Part shown: one piece after another, positions 39,270 through 49,618 of the stretch
How the letters are laid out: each line of letters begins with the position of its first letter
How positions within the stretch are numbered: position 1 is the first letter of the stretch
NCBI RefSeq assembly: GCF_030317205.1
Contig: NZ_JASZYB010000001.1
Location: 2,666,001-2,730,000 of the forward strand
From: Variovorax sp. J2L1-78
GTDB lineage: Bacteria; Pseudomonadota; Gammaproteobacteria; Burkholderiales; Burkholderiaceae_C
Reading direction: 5' to 3'
DNA: 64,000 bases
Translations under genes and position numbers: made by a program
The notes under the pieces: generated by a model
Told to the model about the DNA's origin: nothing
The model's database searches: none
Seen by the model: only the letters and a program-made list of their open reading frames with translations

Positions 39270-40616
39270 TCAAGGTTTGGCCCCGACCACGACCGTCACC
39301 ATGCGGTCGGGCTGCAGCTTGCGCGCGAAGGCGGCCTTGATGTCGGCCACAGTGACCGCGTTCATGCGTGCCGTCCAGGTGTCGAGATAGTCCAGCGGCA
39401 GGTCGTTCCAGGCGATGTTCGACACGTTGCCCAGCAGCTTGCGGTTGCTGTCGAGCAGCAGCGGGAAGCCGCCGATGAGGTTGTCCTTGGCGGCCTTCAG
39501 CTCCGCCTCGGTCGGGCCTTCGGCGACGAACCGGGCCAGCACCTGGCGCGACACCTGGACCGCGGCGTCGGCCTGGTCGGGCCGCGTCTGGAAGCCGACG
39601 CGGAAGGCGCCCGCATGCAGGCCCGGTGCGAAGCCGCTGGAGATGCCGTACACCAGACCGCGCTTCTCGCGCACCTCGTTCATCAGCCGCGAGACGAAGC
39701 CGCCGCCGCCCAGGATGTAGTTGCCGATCGTGAGCGCGAAGTGGTCCGGGTCCGTGCGCAGGTAGCCCGGCTGGCCGATGACGACATGGGCCTGCGCCGA
39801 CGCGAACGGGATGCGCTCTTCCTTCGGCGCCGTGAGGACGGCGATGGGGGGCACGGCCGGCAGCGGCTCGCAGCGGCCGTCCTGCGCGGGCAGCCGTGCC
39901 AGCAGGCGCGTGGCGATGGCATCGGCCTGCGCGCGCGTGACGGCGCCAACGATGCTCACCTTGGCGCGACACGGCAGGATCAGCTGCGCGTAGCGCGTGC
40001 GCATCGTCTCGACGTCGATCTTCGCGAGCGTCGCCTCGGTCGTCTCCTGGCCGTAGGGATGCGTGCCGTACACCGCCTGCGAGAAGGTGCGGGCGCTGAC
40101 GGTGCCGGGCTTGGTGTTCGCCTCCTTCAGCGCGGCGTTGATCTGCTCGCGCTCGCGCTGCCACACGTCGGCAGGGAACGAGGGCTCGCCGATCTCGCGC
40201 GCGGCGAGGGCCACGGCGCGGTCGAGCAGCGCCGGGTCGGACAGCGAGCGCAGCGAGAAGCTGGTGCGCTCGGCACCCGCGCCCGCGCCGAAGCTCGCGC
40301 CCAGGTCGGCCCAGGCTTCACCGAGCGCGTTCTCGTCGAGCGCAGGGCCGGCGTCGCTCGCGCGCACGCCCTTCTCGACCATGCCCGCGCTGGCGCTGGC
40401 CAGGCCGGCCTGCGCGGCCGGGTCGCGCCGACTGCCGGCGTCGACGTCGATCTGCACGTCGACGATCGGCAGCGCGTCGGTGGCCGCGAGGTACACCTTG
40501 GCGCCGTTGGCCAGCGTCCAGTGCTGGATGGGGATGGCGGCCTGCGCGCTCAGCGCAGCCAGCAGGGCGGTGCTCGCGATGACGGCACCGCCGGCGATCT
40601 TCTTCAGGGTCAGCAT
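39270..40616 (-). CDS. M16-family peptidase-like protein lacking the zinc motif
   Basis: 448 residues from ATG 40616, with a Sec signal peptide (MLTLKKIAGGAVIASTALLAALSAQA). It has the M16 fold (SYGISSGFAP-like and FVSRLMNEVREKRGLVYGISS), but where active members have HxxEH this one has GLASASAGMVEKG, so it cannot bind catalytic zinc. In processing-peptidase pairs one subunit is inactive and helps bind substrate, and the upstream gene encodes the active partner. It is probably periplasmic. Confidence 0.9.
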   Translation of the reverse strand: MLTLKKIAGGAVIASTALLAALSAQAAIPIQHWTLANGAKVYLAATDALPIVDVQIDVDAGSRRDPAAQAGLASASAGMVEKGVRASDAGPALDENALGEAWADLGASFGAGAGAERTSFSLRSLSDPALLDRAVALAAREIGEPSFPADVWQREREQINAALKEANTKPGTVSARTFSQAVYGTHPYGQETTEATLAKIDVETMRTRYAQLILPCRAKVSIVGAVTRAQADAIATRLLARLPAQDGRCEPLPAVPPIAVLTAPKEERIPFASAQAHVVIGQPGYLRTDPDHFALTIGNYILGGGGFVSRLMNEVREKRGLVYGISSGFAPGLHAGAFRVGFQTRPDQADAAVQVSRQVLARFVAEGPTEAELKAAKDNLIGGFPLLLDSNRKLLGNVSNIAWNDLPLDYLDTWTARMNAVTVADIKAAFARKLQPDRMVTVVVGAKP

Positions 40617-40627
40617 GGGGCGGTCTT

Positions 40628-42091
40628 TCAGCGCAGCGGTCCGGCGGGGGTGTTGAAGCCGCGCGGGCGCGGATTCTTTTCGGGCGGCAGCGGCCGCAGC
40701 GTCGCGACCGTGAGCTGGTCGTCGCCGAAGTACTTCGCGGCGACGGCCTGCACCTGCGCGGCCGTGACCTTCTGCAATTGCGCGACGATCCGGGCGCTGG
40801 CGTCCAGCGGCAGGCCCTGCACCCAGTTCGCGCCGAGCTCGCGGCCCTGCGCCATCACCGAATCGAGCTTGTAGGTCTGGCTGGCGACCCATTGCGTCTT
40901 GACGCGGGCCAGCTCGGCCGCGCCAACGCCGTCGCGGGCCACGCGGGCGACTTCGGCGCGCAGTGCGGCCTCGACCGCCTCGGGCGTCTTGCCGGCGGCC
41001 GGCACGCCGTCGAGCTCGAAGAGCTGCGGCCCGCGGCCGGTGAGGCCGGCGTACGAGCCCGCTTCGTCGGCGACGCGGTCGGGCCCCTGCGTCAGCGCCC
41101 GGTCGAGCCGCGCGCCAGGGTAGCCGTCGAGCAGGGCCGACAGCACGACCAGCGCCCAGACGTCGCTCTCGCCGTCGAGGCTTTCCAGCCGCGGCGCGCG
41201 GAAGGCGAGCGACACGTAGGACTGCTCGGCCGGCGCCTTGAACTCGATGCGGCGGATGCCACGCTGCTCGGGCTCGGTCCGCGGCTTGCGCGCCGGCACG
41301 GCGCGGGCCGGGATGCGGCCGTAGTACTTCTCGGCCAGCGCACGCACGCGCTCGATGTCGACATCGCCCGCGACCACGACCGCCGCGTTGGCCGGCACGT
41401 ACCACTGGCGGTGGAAGCTGCGCACATCGTCGGCCGTCATGGCGTCGAGGTCGCTCATCCAGCCGACCACCGGCCGGCGGTACGGCGACGCGACGAAGAC
41501 GGCCGCGCTCTGCTGCTCGCCCAGCAGCGCGCGCGGCTGGTCTTCGGTGCGCATGCGGCGCTCTTCCTTGACCACCTCGATCTCGCGCTGGAATTCGACA
41601 TCGGGCCACTGGTTGTCGGCGAAGCGGTCGGCCTCGAGCTTCATGACGTCTTCCAGCTTGCCGTTGGGGATCTGCTGGTAGTAGCCGGTGTAGTCGCGCG
41701 TGGTGAAGGCGTTCTCCTGCCCGCCCAGGGCTGCGACCTGGCGCGAGAACTCGCCCGGCTTGATGTGCTTGGTGCCCTTGAACATCATGTGTTCCAGGGC
41801 GTGCGCCACGCCGGAGGTGCCGTCGACCTCGTCCATCGAGCCGACCCGCACCCACACCATGTGGACGGCGGTGGGCGAGCGGCGGTCGGGCTGAACGATC
41901 AGCGTCATGCCGTTCGACAGGGTGAACTGGCGCGCCTGGGTCGACGCACCGGCCACAGGTGCGCGGGCGTCGGCGGTGGAGGGGGCGGGAGTCGGGAGCG
42001 TTTGGGCCAGGGCGGGGAGCGTCCATGGCGCGACGAGCGCCAGGGTCAGCACCGCACCGGACGCTGTGCGGCGTGGCGAGGGGTGTTTCAT
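40628..42091 (-). CDS. M16-family zinc metallopeptidase
   Basis: 487 residues with a signal peptide (ALTLALVAPWTLPALAQ region). The inverted zinc motif is HALEHMMFKGT (HxxEH), with the third ligand glutamate in KLEADRFADN or the following E-rich helix (EIEVVKEERRMRTED). A second M16 domain occupies the C-terminal half. It probably acts in the periplasm together with the inactive partner 11 bases downstream. It is divergent from ftsY with only 29 bases between starts. Confidence 0.93.
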   Translation of the reverse strand: MKHPSPRRTASGAVLTLALVAPWTLPALAQTLPTPAPSTADARAPVAGASTQARQFTLSNGMTLIVQPDRRSPTAVHMVWVRVGSMDEVDGTSGVAHALEHMMFKGTKHIKPGEFSRQVAALGGQENAFTTRDYTGYYQQIPNGKLEDVMKLEADRFADNQWPDVEFQREIEVVKEERRMRTEDQPRALLGEQQSAAVFVASPYRRPVVGWMSDLDAMTADDVRSFHRQWYVPANAAVVVAGDVDIERVRALAEKYYGRIPARAVPARKPRTEPEQRGIRRIEFKAPAEQSYVSLAFRAPRLESLDGESDVWALVVLSALLDGYPGARLDRALTQGPDRVADEAGSYAGLTGRGPQLFELDGVPAAGKTPEAVEAALRAEVARVARDGVGAAELARVKTQWVASQTYKLDSVMAQGRELGANWVQGLPLDASARIVAQLQKVTAAQVQAVAAKYFGDDQLTVATLRPLPPEKNPRPRGFNTPAGPLR

Positions 42092-42120
42092 AGAATGGGT
42101 CGGATTGTAAAAACCATCTG

Positions 42121-43344
<1,224 letters not shown>

Positions 43345-43734
43345 TCAGCGGCGCGGGAAGATGGTGCGCGGGTAGGCGGTTTCGTCGAAGGGCGAAAAAT
43401 CCGTCCGCGGCGCCAGACGGAGCGGCTCGGCGTCCCGTGCCGCCTCCACCACCGAGAGGAAGCGCAGCTGCACATCGCCGATCTCCAGCACCTCGCGGTT
43501 CTTCAGCGGATGCACGCCGATCTTGCGGCCGTTCACCAGCGTGCCATTGCTGCTGCGCAGGTCGGTCACCGTGACGGAGGTGCCGACGACGTCGATCGCC
43601 GCATGGGCCCGGCTGACCAGGGGGCTGTCGAGCACCAGGGTATTCCGGTCTGTTCGACCGATGGTGGTCCGGCCCTCGGCCAGGTTGATCTGCCGGGGGG
43701 TCCCGGCCTTGGACAGGATGATGAGGCGTGGCAT
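43345..43734 (-). CDS. FHA-domain protein
   Basis: 129 residues from ATG 43734 (MPRLIILSKAG); upstream in-frame codons lack family similarity. A forkhead-associated domain spans about 20-90 with the phosphothreonine-binding residues in GRTDRNTLVLDSPLVSRAHAAI and SSNGTLVNG. A short tail ending TAYPRTIFPRR follows. It should bind phosphothreonine peptides; no kinase gene is present in this window, so the partner is unknown. The region 43735-43980 upstream contains the rpoH control region. Confidence 0.88.
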   Translation of the reverse strand: MPRLIILSKAGTPRQINLAEGRTTIGRTDRNTLVLDSPLVSRAHAAIDVVGTSVTVTDLRSSNGTLVNGRKIGVHPLKNREVLEIGDVQLRFLSVVEAARDAEPLRLAPRTDFSPFDETAYPRTIFPRR

Positions 43735-43925
43735 GGCTGACGAACTCCCTTGCTGCTGGAAAAAACGCCTCTGCGGGCGCTGGCGCACCACCGGTCGCGC
43801 CGGCCGCCATTTTTCAGCCACAATTGATTGACGGAGCCCGTCGAACTGTGAAACGCCTCAAAAATGAGAACTTTCGTGAACAATTCGATGCCGGTTTTGG
43901 CCCTCACCGTTGGGGAACCCTTGCC

Positions 43926-43952
43926 TTAGCACTCCCTCTAACCGAGTGCTAA
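43926..43952. promoter_or_regulatory. Perfect CIRCE operator (HrcA site) upstream of rpoH
   Basis: TTAGCACTC (43926-43934), a 9-base spacer and GAGTGCTAA (43944-43952) match the CIRCE consensus at every position. It ends 28 bases before the rpoH ATG at 43981, so HrcA bound here should block initiation or early elongation. HrcA itself is encoded in the window at 4838-5845. Confidence 0.93.
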
Positions 43953-43980
43953 TATGTCGATGAACAAAGGAGTTTCCCCA

Positions 43981-44925
43981 ATGACAAGTCTGTCTGGAGC
44001 CTCTACGACCCACCAACTCGCCGTCGCCAACCCGTGGTCGATGGTGCCGCCGCTGGGCAACTTGGACGCCTATATTTCGGCCGCCAACCGCTTGCCGATG
44101 CTCACGCTCGAAGAAGAGCAGGGCTTCGCTCGCCGTCTGCGCGACCACAACGACCTCGAATCCGCGGGCGCGCTGGTGCTGTCGCACCTGCGCCTGGTCG
44201 TCTCGATCTCTCGCCAGTACCTGGGCTACGGGCTGCCGCACGGCGACCTGATCCAGGAAGGCAACATCGGCCTGATGAAGGCCGTCAAGCGCTTCGACCC
44301 CGACCAGGGCGTGCGGCTGGTGAGCTACGCCATGCACTGGATCAAGGCGGAGATCCATGAGTACATCCTGAAGAACTGGCGCATGGTCAAGGTCGCGACG
44401 ACCAAGGCCCAGCGCAAGCTGTTCTTCAACCTGCGCTCGATGAAGCAGGGTTTCAAGGCCGACGATGCCGCCGCCGATGGCGACACGCACCGCGCGACGC
44501 TGACCGACAGCCAGGTCACGCAGATGGCCGAGAAGCTCAACGTCAAGCGCGAGGAAGTGCTCGAGATGGAGATGCGGCTGTCCGGTGGCGACGTGCTGCT
44601 CGACCCGAGCCCGTCCGACGATGGCGACGAGGCCTTCGGCCCGATCGCCTACCTGGCCGACGCCACGCAGGAGCCGACCGCCCAGCTCGAGTCGCGCCAG
44701 CGCGACCGGCTGTCGAGCGATGGCATCTCGACCGCGCTCGAAGCGTTGGACGACCGCAGCCGCCGCATCGTCGAAGAGCGCTGGCTCAAGGTCAACGACG
44801 ACGGCTCGGGCGGCATGACGCTGCACGAACTGGCGGCTGACTACGGCGTCTCGGCCGAGCGCATCCGCCAGATCGAGGTCGCGGCGATGAAGAAGATGAA
44901 GAAGGCACTGGCCGACTACGCCTGA
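43981..44925 (+). CDS. rpoH: RNA polymerase heat-shock sigma factor RpoH (sigma-32)
   Basis: Directs RNA polymerase to heat-shock promoters. ATG 43981 was preferred to an upstream in-frame ATG (43954) because AAGGAG at 43967-43972 is ideally spaced. 314 residues. Region 2 holds GDLIQEGNIGLMKAVKRFDPDQGVRLVSYAMHWIKAEI, the RpoH box is QRKLFFNLR (154-162), and the region 4 helix-turn-helix is LHELAADYGVSAERIRQIE. A perfect CIRCE lies 28 bases upstream, implying HrcA control. It is followed by a strong hairpin terminator. Confidence 0.97.
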   Translation: MTSLSGASTTHQLAVANPWSMVPPLGNLDAYISAANRLPMLTLEEEQGFARRLRDHNDLESAGALVLSHLRLVVSISRQYLGYGLPHGDLIQEGNIGLMKAVKRFDPDQGVRLVSYAMHWIKAEIHEYILKNWRMVKVATTKAQRKLFFNLRSMKQGFKADDAAADGDTHRATLTDSQVTQMAEKLNVKREEVLEMEMRLSGGDVLLDPSPSDDGDEAFGPIAYLADATQEPTAQLESRQRDRLSSDGISTALEALDDRSRRIVEERWLKVNDDGSGGMTLHELAADYGVSAERIRQIEVAAMKKMKKALADYA

Positions 44926-44950
44926 GCCTGAGCGCACTTCCCAACGAAAA

Positions 44951-44977
44951 AGCCCGGTGCATGCACCGGGCTTTTTT
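44951..44977. terminator. Terminator between rpoH and SCO gene, possibly bidirectional
   Basis: AGCCCGGTG (44951-44959) pairs with CACCGGGCT (44964-44972) around a 4-base loop. T follows on the plus strand (to 44977), and A precedes on the left, which is a T run on the minus strand. It terminates rpoH and may also end the cox-assembly transcript coming from the other side. Confidence 0.85.
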
Positions 44978-44979
44978 CA

Positions 44980-45058
44980 TGCCGCCGGGCCGCCCCAAGG
45001 CATGAAGCGCCCCCTCGGGGGGCCGAGAGCTACACGCAGTGAGTGAACGTGGGGGCTC
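44980..45058. repeat. Dispersed GC-rich intergenic repeat, copy E
   Basis: About 79 bases with GCCGCCGGGCCGCCCCAAGG, the palindrome CCCCC-TC-GGGGG (45010-45021), and an arm GCTACACGCAGTGAGTGAACG. It is the inverted form of copies A and B and lies between the rpoH terminator and the SCO stop. Confidence 0.8.
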
Positions 45059-45081
45059 TTTTTCATGGCGCGCCGATCGGC

Positions 45082-45678
45082 TCAGCCCTGCTTGATGAGC
45101 GCCTGGACGTCGGCCACCATCGGCGCGACGCCGGCACCGTAGCGCGCGTAGAGGCGCAACCGGCCCTGCGTGTCGTAGATGTAGCTGGCGGCGGAGTGGT
45201 CCATCGAGTAGCTCGTCGGCGTCTTGCCGTCGACCTTCTTGTAGTAGGCCTTGTAGTCCTTGGCCATGGCCGCGAGCTGGTCCTGCGTGGGGATCAGCGC
45301 GACGAAGGCGGGGTCGAAGGCGCCCATGTAGGCCTTCATGACTTCGGGCGTGTCGCGATCGGGGTCGACGGTGACGAACAACACCTGCAGCTTGTCGCCG
45401 TCCTTGCCGAGCTGCTGCTTGACCTGCGCCATCTCGGTCATGGTGGTGGGGCAGACGTCGGGACACTGGGCGTAGCCGAAGAACAGGACCACGACCTTGC
45501 CCTTGAAGTCGGCGAGCGTGCGCTCCTTGCCGTCGGCATCCTTCAGGGCGAAGTTTTTGGCGTAATCGGCGCCGGTCATGTCGACGGCGTTGAAGCTGGG
45601 CTTGGGGTCGGTGCAGCCGGCCATGGCAGCCGCCGCAGCCGATGCGCCGGCCAGTCGGAGGAAATCGCGCTTGTTCAT
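45082..45678 (-). CDS. SCO1/SenC copper chaperone for cytochrome oxidase
   Basis: 198 residues. A lipoprotein-type signal ends MAGC (Cys22), then a thioredoxin fold. Copper is bound by CPDVCP (Cys72, Cys76) and a histidine near 161 (SMDHSAASYIYD). It delivers copper to the CuA site of CoxB or keeps its thiols reduced. The start was chosen at ATG 45678; a Met four codons upstream is also possible. It is the last gene of the SURF1-ctaA-ctaB-SCO run. Confidence 0.94.
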   Translation of the reverse strand: MNKRDFLRLAGASAAAAAMAGCTDPKPSFNAVDMTGADYAKNFALKDADGKERTLADFKGKVVVLFFGYAQCPDVCPTTMTEMAQVKQQLGKDGDKLQVLFVTVDPDRDTPEVMKAYMGAFDPAFVALIPTQDQLAAMAKDYKAYYKKVDGKTPTSYSMDHSAASYIYDTQGRLRLYARYGAGVAPMVADVQALIKQG

Positions 45679-45695
45679 GCGTGCGCCCATCGAGA

Positions 45696-46610
45696 TCAGT
45701 AGAGGTAATGATCGACCAGCAGCGCCGCGAACAGCACGCTCAGGTGGATCAGGGAGAAGCGGAAGGTCTTGCGCGCCAGCGCGTCGGAATAGTGGCGCCA
45801 CAGCGCGAAGGCGTAGCCGCTGAAGCCGATGCTCACCGCGACCGCCACCGCCAGGTACAGCCAGCCGCTCATGCCGTAGATGAAGGGCATCAGGCAGGCG
45901 GCGAACAGGATGAAGGTGTAGAGCAGCACCTGCAGCCGCGTGAATTCGTTGCCGTGCGTCACGGGCAGCATCGGCAGGCCGGCCTTGCGGTAGTCCTCGA
46001 CGCGGTAGAGCGCCAGGGCCCAGAAGTGCGGCGGCGTCCACAGGAAGATGATGAGAAAGAGGATCAGCGCCTCGGGGCCGACGTCGCCGGTCATCGCGGC
46101 CCAGCCGAGCACCGGCGGCATCGCGCCCGAGGCGCCGCCGATCACGATGTTCTGCGGCGTCAGCGGCTTCAGGATGACGGTGTAGACCACCGCGTAGCCG
46201 ACGAAGGTGGCGAAGGTGAGCCACATGGTCAGCGGGTTGACCGTGAACCACAGCAATGCGGAGCCCGCGGCGCAGAGCACCGCCGAGAAGATGAGCGCCT
46301 GGCGGTCGCTCAACTGGCCGCGCGCCGTCGGGCGCCAGGCGGTGCGCTTCATCTTGGCATCGATGCCCTTCTCGACCAGGCAGTTGAAGGCGGCGGCGGC
46401 GCCGGCCACGAGCCAGATGCCGATGCAGCCGAGCAGCCCGCGCTGCACGTCCGCCCAGCCCGGCACGCCGGGGACGGCCAGCACCATGCCGATCAGCGCG
46501 CAGAAGACGATGAGCTGCACCACGCGCGGCTTGGTGAGCGCGTAGAACTGGCGCAGCACGCTGGCGGTGCTGGCGCTCGCGGGCGAGGTGGCGGGAAGCG
46601 GTCGGCTCAT
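45696..46610 (-). CDS. ctaB: Protoheme IX farnesyltransferase (heme O synthase)
   Basis: Adds a farnesyl group to heme B, making heme O, the precursor of heme A. 304 residues from ATG 46610. The prenyltransferase motif is [20 protein letters not shown], a second one lies in [28 protein letters not shown], and about nine membrane segments are visible. It overlaps ctaA by four bases. Confidence 0.95.
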   Translation of the reverse strand: MSRPLPATSPASASTASVLRQFYALTKPRVVQLIVFCALIGMVLAVPGVPGWADVQRGLLGCIGIWLVAGAAAAFNCLVEKGIDAKMKRTAWRPTARGQLSDRQALIFSAVLCAAGSALLWFTVNPLTMWLTFATFVGYAVVYTVILKPLTPQNIVIGGASGAMPPVLGWAAMTGDVGPEALILFLIIFLWTPPHFWALALYRVEDYRKAGLPMLPVTHGNEFTRLQVLLYTFILFAACLMPFIYGMSGWLYLAVAVAVSIGFSGYAFALWRHYSDALARKTFRFSLIHLSVLFAALLVDHYLY

Positions 46611-47809
46611 GCGGCCCCCATCCTGCCCGAAGCGGTGCCGGGCGTGCGCACGGCGGCTTCGCGGGGGGCGCGGCGGCTTTCGCACAGCGTCCAGGTCAGC
46701 ACCACCGCCAGAGCGGCGGCGCCACCGGTGTGCAGCACGGCCGCAGCCAGCGGCCAGCCGAGCAGCACGTTGCCCAGGCCGGTCGCGAGCTGGAGCAGCG
46801 CGAGGCCGGCCAGCCAGCGCGCCTGGGGCTGCAGCGACGGGATGCGGCGCAGGCGCCAGGCGAGCACGCCGAGCGCGACGAACACGACGTAGGCCATCAG
46901 CCGGTGGACGTAATGGATGGCGGTGAGCGCGGCGAACTCGATCGGCGTGCCGCCGGCATCCACGCCGAGCTCGCGCCAGATCTGGAAGCCCTGGCTGAAG
47001 TTCATCGGTGGCCACCAGCTGCCCTGGCAGGTCGGGAACTGTGTGCAGGCCAGCACCGCGTAGTTGGTGCTGACCCAGCCGCCCAGGGCGATCTGCAGCA
47101 CCAGCAGCGCGGTCGTGGCGACGAGCAGCGTGCGCAGCGGCGACGCGATGGCCACCGGGCCGCGCGCCGCGGCCGACTGCCGGTAGCGCACGGCCTGGAT
47201 GCACAGCAACGCCAGCAGCACGATGGCGCCGAGCAGGTGCAGCGTGACGATGGCCGGGAACAGCTTGAGCGTGACCGTGAGCGCGCCGAATGCGCCCTGC
47301 AGGCACACCCACACCAGCGTGGTCGCGGGCCACCAGGCGCTGAGCGCGGCCGGGTCGCCCGCAGCCTGCGCACGCGCCGGCAGCTTGCGTTGCCGACGCC
47401 GCACCACCCAGGTCGCCACCGCCAGGCTGAGGATCAGCACACCGACGCCGGTCGCCAGGTAACGGTGCACCATCTCGACCCAGGCCTTGCTGTGCGTGAC
47501 CGGGCCGGACGGCTGGGCCGACTGCGCCATGGCGATCTCGTGGCGCGCGCCGAGCGGGCTGGCGTTGCCGTAGCAGCCGGGCCAGTCGGGGCAGCCCAAG
47601 CCGGAGTCGGTCAGGCGGGTGAAGGCGCCGAACAGGGTGAGGTCGAAGGTCAGGAAGAGCGTGAGCACGGTCAGCGCGTGCAGGCGACGGGCCGGCCCGG
47701 CGCCCACATGGCGGCGCCACACCCAGACCAGCGGCCCGAGCGCGATCAGCACGCCCATGGCCATGAGCCAGGCGATGGGGGTCAGGTCGTAGAGGGACTG
47801 GCTTTCCAT
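46607..47809 (-). CDS. ctaA: Heme A synthase (Cox15/CtaA)
   Basis: Oxidises heme O to heme A for the aa3 oxidase. 400 residues and eight or so membrane segments. Signature [15 protein letters not shown] occurs in the first periplasmic loop, with histidine ligands in [27 protein letters not shown], and [13 protein letters not shown] further [17 protein letters not shown] loop is present. It is followed by ctaB with a four-base overlap. Confidence 0.95.
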   Translation of the reverse strand: MESQSLYDLTPIAWLMAMGVLIALGPLVWVWRRHVGAGPARRLHALTVLTLFLTFDLTLFGAFTRLTDSGLGCPDWPGCYGNASPLGARHEIAMAQSAQPSGPVTHSKAWVEMVHRYLATGVGVLILSLAVATWVVRRRQRKLPARAQAAGDPAALSAWWPATTLVWVCLQGAFGALTVTLKLFPAIVTLHLLGAIVLLALLCIQAVRYRQSAAARGPVAIASPLRTLLVATTALLVLQIALGGWVSTNYAVLACTQFPTCQGSWWPPMNFSQGFQIWRELGVDAGGTPIEFAALTAIHYVHRLMAYVVFVALGVLAWRLRRIPSLQPQARWLAGLALLQLATGLGNVLLGWPLAAAVLHTGGAAALAVVLTWTLCESRRAPREAAVRTPGTASGRMGAA

Positions 47810-47815
47810 GACGTG

Positions 47816-48496
47816 CTAGCGGCCGGCTTCGTCCCAGGAGGCGGATGCGCGCAGCAGCCGGTCGAGGTCGCGCTTGGCGCGGCCGGCGCCTTCGGTGTCC
47901 ATGCGCGCCGGGAAACGCATCATCCAGTTGCCCAGCGGATCGACCACGTAGAAATGCTCGGCCAGCGTATGGCCGGCGGCGGGCGCAAGCCACTGGGCGA
48001 TCTGGGCCGCGGGCACGCGCAGCACGGTCGCGCCATGCAGGCCGTTGTCGAGCCGGTGCGGCACCGGGGCGTCGTCGCTCACCAGCCAGACGCGGTCGAG
48101 GCGGTCCTTCTCGCGGCCCAGGCTTTCGCGCAGCTGGCGCTGCAGGTACAGCTGCCGCTCGCACAGCGCATCGCAGGCGGCATCGGCCACCGTCATCAGC
48201 AGCCACTGGCCCTTGAGCGCGCGCAGCGTGGTCGGCGTGCCGTCGCGTGCGATCGCGCTCGTGGCCGGCAGCGGCCGCTGCGGGTCGATCAGCTCGCCAT
48301 AGACGCGCTTGCCTTCCGGGCGGATCACGTAATAGGTGAAGTACGAGGCGATGACCGGCGCGGCGCAGCACAGCATCACGGCGATCATCTTCCAGCGGCC
48401 GATCGCGGTGCGGCGGCCTTCGCTGCCGTCGAGCGCCTGGTTCGGTGACGGCATCGAGTGCACCGTCAGACCCAGCGGCTCGTCAGCGTTCGCCAT
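47816..48496 (-). CDS. Membrane-anchored SCO-like protein
   Basis: 226 residues from ATG 48496. An N-terminal membrane helix (about 37-57) anchors a periplasmic domain with thioredoxin-like strands. It has Cys118 and Cys122 ([11 protein letters not shown], a C-x3-C as in SCO's CPDVC) and His191 before [11 protein letters not shown], echoing the SCO histidine. Overall similarity to SCO is weak. It sits between SURF1 and ctaA, within the oxidase-assembly run, and overlaps the SURF1 stop by 14 bases. It could be a thiol reductase or copper chaperone; the role is not established. Confidence 0.7.
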   Translation of the reverse strand: MANADEPLGLTVHSMPSPNQALDGSEGRRTAIGRWKMIAVMLCCAAPVIASYFTYYVIRPEGKRVYGELIDPQRPLPATSAIARDGTPTTLRALKGQWLLMTVADAACDALCERQLYLQRQLRESLGREKDRLDRVWLVSDDAPVPHRLDNGLHGATVLRVPAAQIAQWLAPAAGHTLAEHFYVVDPLGNWMMRFPARMDTEGAGRAKRDLDRLLRASASWDEAGR

Positions 48497-49328
48497 GGCG
48501 GGGCTTGCGCCGGGGTGCGATGAATTGGAACCAGACATAGAGGATGACGACGAGGGCCGCGAGGCCGAACCACTGGAATGCATAGCCATAGTGCTTGTCG
48601 ACCCCCAGCGCGGGCGCCGGCCAGTCGCGCTGCAGGCCTTCGGAGGCCGCGCCGATCTGCTGGAGCGTGAGGTCGGTGCGCAAGGGCAGACGGGTCTCGC
48701 TGCGGAACGCTTCGAGGTCCAGATTCTGCCGGATGGGCGAAGACCCCACGGCAGGCTGCGCGGCCTCGCCGGCCGGCGTGCCTTCCGGTGCGGATGCGGG
48801 GGCGGACGCTGGCGCGGCGGGCTTGCCGAGTTCCAGCAGGTGCGCGGGTGGCGGCGCGATGCGCCCGGTCACCTCGACGAGGCCAGCCGGCGTCTCCACC
48901 GGCATCAGCTGGGCCCGGTCGTTGAAATTGCGCTGGACCCATCCGCGCTGGATCATCACCGTCTGTTCGCTGCCTTCGAGCGCGAAGGGCGTCAGCACGT
49001 AGAAGCCCGGTACGCCGTGCATCTGGCGGTTGTCGAGGTAGACGGTCTGGTCGGCGAGCCACAGCCCGCGCAGGTGCACCGGGCGGTGCAGTGCGTCGGC
49101 CGGCTTGTCGATCGCGAGGAAGGCCTCCTGGTCGAGCGCCGGGCGTTGCCGCTGGGCTTCGATCTCGGCCTGCAGCGCTTCCTTCTGCGCGGCCCGCGAC
49201 AGCTGCCAGCGGCCGAGCGACACGGTCGCCGCCAGCGTGAGCAGCGCGGCCAGCGTGACGATCCAGAAGCGCCCGCGGCGGCGCGACTTCGACAATGACG
49301 GTGACGCGGGACGCAAGGTTTCCCGCAT
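48483..49328 (-). CDS. SURF1-family cytochrome oxidase assembly protein
   Basis: 281 residues with an N-terminal membrane helix (about 20-40: RGRFWIVTLAALLTLAATVSLG, then RWQLSRAAQKEAL) and a C-terminal one (YGYAFQWFGLAALVVILYVWFQFI). Between them lie the SURF1 landmarks PVHLRGLWLADQTVYLDNRQMHGVPGFYVLTPF and IQRGWVQRNFNDR. SURF1 helps insert heme A into subunit I. An Ala/Pro-rich insertion lies near residue 185. It starts the SURF1-ctaA-ctaB run and is divergent from a DUF2909 gene. Confidence 0.94.
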   Translation of the reverse strand: MRETLRPASPSLSKSRRRGRFWIVTLAALLTLAATVSLGRWQLSRAAQKEALQAEIEAQRQRPALDQEAFLAIDKPADALHRPVHLRGLWLADQTVYLDNRQMHGVPGFYVLTPFALEGSEQTVMIQRGWVQRNFNDRAQLMPVETPAGLVEVTGRIAPPPAHLLELGKPAAPASAPASAPEGTPAGEAAQPAVGSSPIRQNLDLEAFRSETRLPLRTDLTLQQIGAASEGLQRDWPAPALGVDKHYGYAFQWFGLAALVVILYVWFQFIAPRRKPRHGER

Positions 49329-49364
49329 CACGTCGGCCTGCCCTGGCGGCCGATAATGGGCTTC

Positions 49365-49586
49365 ATGAAATACATCCTCGCCCTGGCGTTCGCGGGCATC
49401 CTGGCCAGCCTGGGCTGGGCGCTGTTCTTCATGCTCAAGGACGGGCGGGACGGCCGCGCCAAGAGCGGCGGCATGGTGCGCGCGCTCACCATTCGGATCG
49501 GCCTGTCGGTGCTTTTGTTCCTGTGCGTGCTGCTCGCTTGGAAGCTGGGCTACATCCAGCCCGGCGGGCTTCCCGTCGGCAAGTAG
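49365..49586 (+). CDS. Twin-transmembrane protein, DUF2909 family
   Basis: 73 residues from MKYILALAF (a Met three codons upstream at 49356 is possible). Two membrane helices (about 3-22 and 42-62) are joined by a short basic loop GRDGRAKSGG. It lies on the opposite strand between ctaE and SURF1, as in other betaproteobacteria, and may aid oxidase assembly. No function is proven. Confidence 0.78.
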   Translation: MKYILALAFAGILASLGWALFFMLKDGRDGRAKSGGMVRALTIRIGLSVLLFLCVLLAWKLGYIQPGGLPVGK

Positions 49587-49618
49587 ATCGTGCTCGTTCC
49601 AGGTCCACGAGCGCCATG

